Positions 10,223 to 15,011 of a stretch of DNA of 15,011 bases are shown here, piece by piece (the stretch's first letter is position 1; every line of letters begins with the position of its first letter). The notes under the pieces were generated by a model. It was not told the DNA's origin, made no database searches, and was given only the letters and a program-made list of their open reading frames with translations. The DNA is taken from NCBI GenBank assembly GCA_964556705.1, contig CAZKXX010000093.1, forward strand, positions 1-15,011, given 5' to 3'. The translations under genes were made by a program, and so were the position numbers. The stretch comes from CAZKXX01 sp964556705. GTDB lineage: Bacteria; Acidobacteriota; Terriglobia; UBA7540.

Positions 10223-10230
10223 AACCGGGC

Positions 10231-12039
10231 GTGAACGAATCGCTTCGCGACAAAGCCGAGTCCCTCCCCGCGCTTCCGGGTGTTTATGTCTTCAAAGACG
10301 CGGAGGGCCGGCCGGTGTACGTCGGCAAGGCCAAATCGCTGCGCCACCGCGTGCGGTCCTATTTCCAGGACGCGCGGCCTTCCGATGAAAAGCGCGACCG
10401 GATGCTCGAGTCGGCCGCCGACCTCGAGACGATCCTCGTGGACAACGAACGCGAGGCCATGGCGCTCGAAAACAACCTCATCAAGCGCTTCAAGCCGCGT
10501 TACAACGTGCTGCTGCGCGACGACAAGAGCTATCCGTATTTGAAACTGACGCTCGGCGAACGCTTCCCGCGCGTTTACGTCACGCGGCGGCTGAAGAAAG
10601 ACGGCGCGGCTTACTTCGGCCCCTATTTTCCCGCCAGCCTCGCGCACCGGCTGGTGGACCTCATCCACCGGCGATTCAAGATTCCCTCCTGCTCTGTCGA
10701 TTTGACGCGCGACCACCCGCGCCCGTGCCTTCAGTACTACATCCGGCGCTGCCTCGGGCCGTGCGTGGAGGGACTCACCACACCGGAGGCCTACGCCGAG
10801 AGCGTGCGCGACGTGCGCCTGCTGCTGGAAGGCCGGATGAGCGACCTGGTGCGCGACCTCCACCAGCGGATGCTGCGCGCCTCGGAAGCCCAGCGCTTCG
10901 AGGAGGCGGCGCGCTACCGCGACCTGGTCTCCACCGTCGAGCAGGTCCGCGAACGGCAGAAGATGGCCGCGCACGGCGGCGGGGACACCGACGTCTTGGG
11001 ATTTCACCACGAAGGCGCGCAGGCCGCCGTCAACCTCTTCCACCTGCGCGGCGGCCGCGCCGTGGACCGCCGCGAGTTCTTCTGGGAAGACCTCGAGTCG
11101 TTCGATCCGCCCGAGTTCTTCTCGGCGCTGCTCAAGCAGATCTATCTCGACCAGCAGTACCTGCCCGGGGAAATCCACGTGCCCGTGGATTTTGAAGACC
11201 GCAAGACTCTGGAGGAACTGCTGAGCGAACGGCGCGGGCAGCCGGTGCGCATCCTCAGCCCGCAGGCGGGGAAGAAGCGGGCGCTGCTCGAACTCGTGGC
11301 CCGCAACGCGCGCCATTCGTTCGAACGCCGCTTCCGCGTCCTTAAACCCCAGGCGCGCGAGATTCTCGAGAACCTCGCCGACGTGCTCGACCTGCCGAGC
11401 CCGCCGCGGCGCATCGAGGCGTTCGACGTCTCGCACATCCAGGGAAGCGACGTCGTGGCCTCGATGGTCGTCTGGGAAGGCGGGGGAATGAAGAAGTCGG
11501 ATTACCGGAAGTTCATCCTCAGGGACCTTCCGCGAAATGACGATTTCGCCAGCATGCGCGAGGTAGTCAGGAGGCGCTGCCTGCGGCTGAAAGACGAGAA
11601 GCAGCCGCTTCCGGATCTGATCCTCATCGACGGCGGCATCGGCCAGCTCCACGCGGCTCGGGAAGCGCTCGAGTCGCTCGAGATCATCAACCAGCCTCTG
11701 GCCAGCATCGCCAAGAAAGAGGAAACCCTCTACGTCCTGGGCCGCGAGGACGAACCGGTCGTGCTGGACCGGCACTCGCCGGCCTTGCACCTCGTCCAAC
11801 AGGTTCGGGACGAAGCCCACCGGTTTGCGGTCAGCTTCCACCGCCAGCGCAGGAAGCGCAGGGAACTGACCTCCGACTTGCTGGCGATTCCAGGAGTGGG
11901 GGAGAAAACCGCCCGCAAACTGCTGGCGCATTTCGGAAGCGTTCGAGCCCTTCGGTCATTATCCGTGGAGGAATTGAGCCAGGTTGTGAAGCCAGGGCAG
12001 GCGCGGCGGATTCTGGACCACTTCGGGCCCTTAAAATAA
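10231..12039 (+). CDS. uvrC: UvrC, excinuclease ABC subunit C
   Basis: Dual-incision nuclease of nucleotide excision repair, recruited by UvrB to cut both sides of a lesion. 602 residues, normal for the family. All domains are present in order. The GIY-YIG nuclease makes the 3' cut (GVY at 17-19, YVG at 30-32, an Arg-rich helix at 38-42, acidic E80 in ALENNLIK). A Cys-containing segment follows (PSCSVDL...RPCLQYYIRRCLGPC). The UVR motif that binds UvrB is at about 204-240. The RNase H-like nuclease makes the 5' cut (FDVSHIQG with D399, LIDGG with D467, DEAHRF with H530). Helix-hairpin-helix repeats end the protein (IPGVGEKTARKLLAHFGS). It starts at GTG 10231 behind a clear SD. It stands as a single gene: no uvrB is nearby, and uvrA lies 6 kb upstream on the same strand. 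Confidence 0.97.
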   Translation: MNESLRDKAESLPALPGVYVFKDAEGRPVYVGKAKSLRHRVRSYFQDARPSDEKRDRMLESAADLETILVDNEREAMALENNLIKRFKPRYNVLLRDDKSYPYLKLTLGERFPRVYVTRRLKKDGAAYFGPYFPASLAHRLVDLIHRRFKIPSCSVDLTRDHPRPCLQYYIRRCLGPCVEGLTTPEAYAESVRDVRLLLEGRMSDLVRDLHQRMLRASEAQRFEEAARYRDLVSTVEQVRERQKMAAHGGGDTDVLGFHHEGAQAAVNLFHLRGGRAVDRREFFWEDLESFDPPEFFSALLKQIYLDQQYLPGEIHVPVDFEDRKTLEELLSERRGQPVRILSPQAGKKRALLELVARNARHSFERRFRVLKPQAREILENLADVLDLPSPPRRIEAFDVSHIQGSDVVASMVVWEGGGMKKSDYRKFILRDLPRNDDFASMREVVRRRCLRLKDEKQPLPDLILIDGGIGQLHAAREALESLEIINQPLASIAKKEETLYVLGREDEPVVLDRHSPALHLVQQVRDEAHRFAVSFHRQRRKRRELTSDLLAIPGVGEKTARKLLAHFGSVRALRSLSVEELSQVVKPGQARRILDHFGPLK

Positions 12040-12043
12040 ATAA

Positions 12044-12057
12044 ACCGTCCAGACGGT
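12044..12057. promoter_or_regulatory. Perfect 14-base palindrome after uvrC (operator-like)
   Basis: ACCGTC-CA-GACGGT is a perfect inverted repeat (6 + 2 + 6) five bases after the uvrC stop, set in AT-rich DNA. Its size, symmetry and TAAACCG...CGGTATA surround resemble operators of TetR-type dimeric repressors. Read as RNA it would be a five-pair hairpin with a CCAG loop, followed by an AT-rich stretch ending in CTTTT, so a weak uvrC terminator is the alternative. Confidence 0.5.
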
Positions 12058-12076
12058 ATATAAATAATCTTTTACT

Positions 12077-12085
12077 TGTGAATAA
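12077..12085 (-). promoter_or_regulatory. DnaA-box-like nonamer
   Basis: The minus strand reads TTATTCACA, which fits the DnaA-box consensus TTATNCACA. It lies in the only markedly AT-rich stretch of the window. A single nonamer can occur by chance and I see no cluster, so this is a candidate DnaA binding site, not an origin. Confidence 0.35.
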
Positions 12086-12093
12086 CTTTTGGA

Positions 12094-12122
12094 TTGAATC
12101 GTCAAAACCGATGGTTTAGGAT
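12094..12122 (+). promoter_or_regulatory. Probable promoter of the YtxH-DUF948 operon
   Basis: TTGAAT (12094-12099) and TAGGAT (12117-12122) are 17 bases apart and match the sigma-70 hexamers at four of six positions each. The spacer holds a second inverted repeat, AAACC-GAT-GGTTT (12105-12117), a good place for a regulator to block RNA polymerase. Transcription would start near 12129, giving a leader of about 23 bases that contains the GGAGG site at 12141-12145. Confidence 0.5.
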
Positions 12123-12151
12123 ATTTTTTAGGTGGAGTTTGGAGGTAAGCC

Positions 12152-12385
12152 ATGGCAGATTGCAGAGTATCGACGCACACGGGACTGTTCCTAGCCGGTT
12201 TGGCCGTAGGTTCGGTGGTCGCGCTGCTTCTGACACCGCGTTCGGGCCGAGAAACGCGAAAGCTGATTTCGCGAAAGGCCGAAGACAGCCGAGATTACCT
12301 GCTGGCGCGCGGAAAAGACCTGCGACGCCGGGCCGAACACACTCTGGACAGGGGAAAAGACCTCGCAGCGAAGTTCGTGCACTGA
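12152..12385 (+). CDS. YtxH-family small membrane protein (copy 1)
   Basis: 77 residues. One N-terminal membrane segment with a Gly-rich face (GLFLAGLAVGSVVALLL, about 11-27) is followed by the YtxH signature PRSGRETRKLI and a basic amphipathic helix (KAEDSRDYLLARGKDLRRRA). The family is linked to stress responses in Firmicutes through ytxGHJ, but its biochemical role is unknown. The protein probably sits in the inner membrane with the charged helix in the cytoplasm. ATG 12152 follows GGAGGTAAGC at ideal distance. The next gene is a clear duplicate with the same ten-base SD context, 17 bases downstream, so the two are almost certainly co-transcribed. Confidence 0.85.
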   Translation: MADCRVSTHTGLFLAGLAVGSVVALLLTPRSGRETRKLISRKAEDSRDYLLARGKDLRRRAEHTLDRGKDLAAKFVH

Positions 12386-12402
12386 AAGGGAGGTAAGCAG
12401 CA

Positions 12403-12699
12403 ATGAGTGAAGGCAACGGTGGGACCAAATTCGCATTTTTCCTGGCAGGCATGGGAATCGGCGCGGTTGTGGCGCTCCTGTTCGCTCCCAGGTCCGGCAA
12501 GGAGACGCGGGAGTATCTGACCCATAAGGCGGAAGAGGGCAAGGATTACGTCCAGCAGAAGAGCCGCGAGCTGAAGAAGCAGGCGGAGGAGACGGTGGAT
12601 CGGGCCAAGGACCTTGTTCAGAAGCAGAAGGAACAGCTCTCTGCCGCACTCGACGCCGGCAAGCAGGCCTATCATGAAGAGAAGAACAAGGCACGCTGA
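12403..12699 (+). CDS. YtxH-family small membrane protein (copy 2)
   Basis: 98 residues. Same plan as the preceding gene: membrane segment FAFFLAGMGIGAVVALLFAP (10-29), PRSGKETREYL, then an extended Lys/Glu/Gln-rich amphipathic helix (KAEEGKDYVQQKSRELKKQA onward) with 11-residue-like periodicity of the apolipoprotein or LEA type. It is longer at the C-terminus than copy 1, ending in KQAYHEEKNKAR. Identities to copy 1 include FLAG, VVALL, PRSG.ETR, KAE, DY, AE.T.DR and KDL, which show a tandem duplication. The ATG follows GGGAGGTAAGCAGCA, a strong ribosome site. It is followed by the DUF948-like gene 40 bases later. Confidence 0.88.
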   Translation: MSEGNGGTKFAFFLAGMGIGAVVALLFAPRSGKETREYLTHKAEEGKDYVQQKSRELKKQAEETVDRAKDLVQKQKEQLSAALDAGKQAYHEEKNKAR

Positions 12700-12702
12700 C
12701 CC

Positions 12703-12714
12703 CCCCGCAAGGGG
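12703..12714 (+). repeat. Small GNRA-loop hairpin between operon genes
   Basis: CCCC-GCAA-GGGG forms a four-pair GC stem capped by a GNRA tetraloop right after the stop of the second YtxH gene. There is no T-run, so it is not a classical terminator. It could be an RNA-stability or processing element between cistrons. It is short enough to be chance. Confidence 0.3.
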
Positions 12715-12739
12715 CGAGCAAATCGGTTGAGAGCGAAAC

Positions 12740-13252
12740 ATGTCGCATGAGACAGTGATGGCCGTCTTCGTGATCGTCGCCGCGGTCGCGATCATCATTC
12801 AGGCTGGCGTGTTGTTCGGCATCTTCCAGGCCATGCGCGAAATTCAGAAAGACCTGGAAGGCACGCGCACCGACATGAAGCAGCGATTCGACCCGCTGCT
12901 GCAATCGGTGACGGACCTCGTCACCGAATCGCGCGAGCCGCTGCGGAACATCTCCTCGAACCTCTCGGAGGTGACCCGGACGCTGCGCGACCGCGTTGAC
13001 CAGGTGGACGGTGTCATGGCCGACCTGGCCGACCGCACGCGGCTGCAAATCATCCGCGCGGACCAGCTCATTACCGACCTGGTTCAACGGGTGGAGCAGA
13101 CCGCCGACGTCGTGCAGCGGAACGTGCTGAGTCCGGTGCAGGAGGTTTCCGCGGTGGTGAAGGGCGTCCGCTCCGGGCTGGAGTTCTTCCTCTCCCGGCG
13201 ACGGAACCCGCGCGCGGCCGAGGGCGCTTCGGACGAGCAGTTGTTCATCTGA
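12740..13252 (+). CDS. DUF948/YtxG-like membrane protein
   Basis: 170 residues. One N-terminal membrane helix (AVFVIVAAVAIIIQAGVLFG, about 8-27) is followed by a long helical domain. Its regular hydrophobic spacing (MREIQKDLEGTRTDMKQRFD, SNLSEVTRTLRDRVDQVD, LVQRVEQTADVVQRNVLSPV) is typical of DUF948, the YtxG family, which is built like methyl-accepting coiled coils without a sensor. The C-terminus is basic (SRRRNPRAA) and then acidic. In Bacillus subtilis a DUF948 gene (ytxG) neighbours ytxH, and the same pairing here supports both assignments. ATG 12740 has only a weak GAGAG upstream, so translation may be lower than for the YtxH genes. It is the last gene of the operon. Molecular function is unknown. 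Confidence 0.75.
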   Translation: MSHETVMAVFVIVAAVAIIIQAGVLFGIFQAMREIQKDLEGTRTDMKQRFDPLLQSVTDLVTESREPLRNISSNLSEVTRTLRDRVDQVDGVMADLADRTRLQIIRADQLITDLVQRVEQTADVVQRNVLSPVQEVSAVVKGVRSGLEFFLSRRRNPRAAEGASDEQLFI

Positions 13253-13297
13253 GCGCCCCGAAAACTTCCGGCGCGGCGCGGGGGAAGACTTGTCCGC

Positions 13298-14086
13298 ATG
13301 GCCGCTCCATCCTTCCATCGCCCTCTTCGCCGGACGAGCCGAACCCTCACGACTCTTCCCGCGGTGGCGCTTTTTGCGCGCGCTGCCATCCCCGGAAAAT
13401 CCAAGACGCGGCTGATTCCGCTGCTGGGCGCGGCGGGCGCCGCAGCGTTTCAGGCGGCGCTCACGGCGGACGCGGTGCGCAAACTCAACTCGCTCGGCAG
13501 ACGTGCGGCCCGCTTCCTGTTCGTTTCCGGAAGCCTCCGCGCGGCGCCGCGGCCCGCAGGCTGGAAGCGCGCGCCGCAGCACGGCCGGACGCTCGGCGAC
13601 CGGCTCGAACGCGCCTTCAAGCGCCTTCTCCGCGCTCACCCGGCCGCCGTCATCCTCGGAACCGATTCGCCCGAACTTCCGCCGCGGGTCATCCGGAAGG
13701 GGATCGAGGAACTGCGCGCTTCCGACGCCGTCCTCGGCCCCTGCCCCGACGGCGGCTACTACCTGATCGGCCTGCGCCGCTTCGAGCCGCGCATGTTGCG
13801 CGACGTGCGCTGGGGAACGCGGTTTGCTTTTCACGACACGCTCGCGCGCCTGCTCGCCCATCGCTTCATCTGCTCCATTCTTGAGCCCTGCCCGGACGTG
13901 GACCGGCCACAGGACTTCCGCCGCCTTTCAAGCGGTCTTTCACCCCGGCTCGCGCCCGCCTCGCGGCGTTTTGTGCGGAAGTGGTTCGGAGAGAAGAAAA
14001 CGGCGGCTACTGGAACACGCGCGCAATCCAGCCGCCGCCCACCACTTCGTCGGCGTCGTAGAAGACCGCGGCCTGGCCGGGCGTGA
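13298..14086 (+). CDS. TIGR04282/DUF2064 glycosyltransferase-like protein
   Basis: 262 residues with the nucleotidyl/glycosyl-transferase A fold pattern of the TIGR04282 (DUF2064) family: VALFARAAIPGKSKTRLIP (23-41), GTDSPELP (121-128, metal and nucleotide site), GPCPDGGYYLIG (147-158) and a W.T-like RWGTRFAFHDTL. The family is related to CofC/MobA-type enzymes and is often called a glycosyltransferase, but the substrate is unknown. Compared with usual members it has about 22 extra N-terminal residues, and GTG 13364 is an alternative start that would remove them. It also has a C-terminal tail of about 30 residues. That Arg/Pro-rich tail (237-262) is encoded opposite the 3' end of mnmA (80-base overlap) and looks like read-through into antisense sequence. 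No membrane segment. GGGGGAAG at 13280-13287 may serve as the SD. Confidence 0.82.
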   Translation: MAAPSFHRPLRRTSRTLTTLPAVALFARAAIPGKSKTRLIPLLGAAGAAAFQAALTADAVRKLNSLGRRAARFLFVSGSLRAAPRPAGWKRAPQHGRTLGDRLERAFKRLLRAHPAAVILGTDSPELPPRVIRKGIEELRASDAVLGPCPDGGYYLIGLRRFEPRMLRDVRWGTRFAFHDTLARLLAHRFICSILEPCPDVDRPQDFRRLSSGLSPRLAPASRRFVRKWFGEKKTAATGTRAQSSRRPPLRRRRRRPRPGRA

Positions 14087-15011
14087 TGGCTCGCTGCGGG
14101 GAGAGGAATTCGACCTCCGCCTCGGCGTTCGCGAGCGCCGTGCCGCGCGCCCGCGCGGGCACGTGCCGGTTGCGGATCTTGACGTCGACCTCGAACGTTT
14201 CACCCTCACGCACCTCACGAATCCAGTTCACCTGGCGCGCCACGAAGCGCCGCTTGAGCAGATCGGCGTCCGGGCCGATGACGACGCGGTTCCGCGCGCG
14301 GTCGATTTGAATCACGTAAAGCGGCTCGCCCACCGCCACGCCCAGCCCCTTGCGCTGTCCGACGGTGAAGTGGTGCAGGCCGCGGTGCTCGGCGACGACG
14401 CGGCCGTCCGTCGTCACCACTTCGCCCGCCGGCTCTTCGAGCTTGCGGCCCTGCTCGGCCAGATACGCCTCGATGAAGTCGCGGTAGCTGCGCGAAGGGA
14501 CGAAGCAGATTTCCTGGCTCTCCGGCTTTTCAGCCACGGGCAGCCGGCGCACTCGCGCGATCGCGCGCACCTCTTCCTTGGTCAGTTCGCCGAGCGGAAA
14601 AAGGGAGTGCGCGAGCTGCTCCTGCGTGAGCCCGAAGAGGAAGTACGACTGGTCCTTCGACGCGTCCGCGCCGCGGAAGAGCCGCCAGCGGCCGGTGTGA
14701 TCGTCGCGGCGAAGGCGGGCGTAATGGCCCGTCGCGACGCGCTCGGCGCCCACCTGGCGCGCGGTTTCCAGAAACTTCTCGAACTTGATTTCCGTGTTGC
14801 AGTGCGCGCAGGGAATGGGCGTCTCACCGGCCAGGTACTGCTCGACGAACGGGCGCACAACCGTCTCTTCAAAACGCTGCTCGTAGTTGACGACGTAATA
14901 GGGGATGCCGAGGAAGTCGGCGACGGCGCGCGCGTCGTAGACGTCGTCGAGCGAGCAGCAGCGGCCCGAAGCGCGGCCGGAGTCTCCCTTCAGCGTTTCC
15001 GGCCCGAGCAG
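14007..15011 (-). CDS. mnmA: MnmA, tRNA 2-thiouridylase (N-terminus beyond window)
   Basis: Transfers sulfur to the wobble uridine (U34) of Lys, Glu and Gln tRNAs, giving 2-thiouridine. 334 residues are visible and the frame stays open to the window edge. Roughly the first 40 residues, with the SGGVDSS ATP-binding PP-loop, are missing. What is seen: GRCCSLDDVYDARAVADFLG near the edge, the first catalytic Cys in CNTEIKFEKF (codon 14799-14801), ATGHYARL, SKDQSYFLFGL, KPESQEICFVPSRSYRDFI with the second catalytic Cys (codon 14505-14507), HHFTVGQRKGLGV, and the beta-barrel end (AITPGQAAVFYD...VVGGGWI). All are textbook MnmA. It stops at TAG (14009-14007), overlapping the convergent glycosyltransferase-like gene. 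No internal start should be used, since the sequence stays MnmA-like upstream of the GTG at 14858. Confidence 0.96.
   Translation of the reverse strand: MLGPETLKGDSGRASGRCCSLDDVYDARAVADFLGIPYYVVNYEQRFEETVVRPFVEQYLAGETPIPCAHCNTEIKFEKFLETARQVGAERVATGHYARLRRDDHTGRWRLFRGADASKDQSYFLFGLTQEQLAHSLFPLGELTKEEVRAIARVRRLPVAEKPESQEICFVPSRSYRDFIEAYLAEQGRKLEEPAGEVVTTDGRVVAEHRGLHHFTVGQRKGLGVAVGEPLYVIQIDRARNRVVIGPDADLLKRRFVARQVNWIREVREGETFEVDVKIRNRHVPARARGTALANAEAEVEFLSPQRAITPGQAAVFYDADEVVGGGWIARVFQ

Noticed and set aside
12101..12129. Rho-independent terminator for uvrC (AAACC-GAT-GGTTT then a T-run)
   Set aside because: The stem is short and AT-rich, the T6 run is separated by AGGATA, and the element overlaps a better-supported promoter.
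14148..14160. GC palindrome around GCCCGCGCGGGC
   Set aside because: It lies inside the mnmA coding sequence and encodes the conserved-length PARARG stretch; chance in high-GC DNA.

Overview
The window is GC-rich, densely coded bacterial chromosome. It carries housekeeping genes (uvrA, uvrC, mnmA) among secreted TPR or helical proteins and small membrane proteins. Frequent GTG/TTG starts, strong Shine-Dalgarno (SD) sites, TATAAT-type promoters and the style of the UvrA, UvrC and MnmA proteins suggest a Gram-negative member of Acidobacteriota or a neighbouring phylum. That assignment is an inference from protein style, with no phylogeny behind it. A run of ten Ns inside uvrA shows a draft or scaffolded assembly. 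No tRNA, rRNA, CRISPR array, insertion sequence, phage or toxin gene is visible, and no gene-free stretch exceeds 300 bases.

Layout. 68-904: membrane-anchored GGDEF diguanylate cyclase with an inhibitory c-di-GMP site. 984-4197: uvrA behind a textbook sigma-70 promoter. It has an unusual N-terminal extension, a low-complexity insertion and the assembly gap. 4172-5503: a secreted protein of 11 contiguous TPR units whose start overlaps the uvrA end. 5634-7582: a compact three-gene run of two secreted helical proteins that look paralogous, then a SprT-like HExxH metalloprotease. 7611-9314 (minus): an exported amidohydrolase of the N-acyl-D-amino-acid deacylase type. 9315-9463: a divergent intergenic region holding a near-perfect parS centromere site. 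9464-9697: a DUF2007 protein, convergent with a small secreted TPR protein (9705-10127, minus). 10231-12039: uvrC. 12040-12151: an AT-rich regulatory island with a perfect palindrome, a DnaA-box-like nonamer and a promoter. 12152-13252: a YtxH-YtxH-DUF948 (YtxG-like) operon of small membrane proteins. 13298-14086: a TIGR04282/DUF2064 glycosyltransferase-like protein whose 3' end overlaps the opposite-strand mnmA (14007 to the window edge, N-terminus missing).

How they fit together. UvrA and UvrC are two parts of nucleotide excision repair, and uvrB is not in the window. The SprT-like protease between them could belong to DNA-protein crosslink repair, but that is speculation. The YtxH/DUF948 trio matches the gene content of the Bacillus ytxGHJ stress operon. 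The most informative non-coding signal is parS at 9382-9397, which suggests this segment lies in the origin-proximal part of the chromosome. I found no convincing new defence or mobile system. The best candidates for undescribed biology are the paralogous helical pair plus SprT-like protease and the regulatory island after uvrC.
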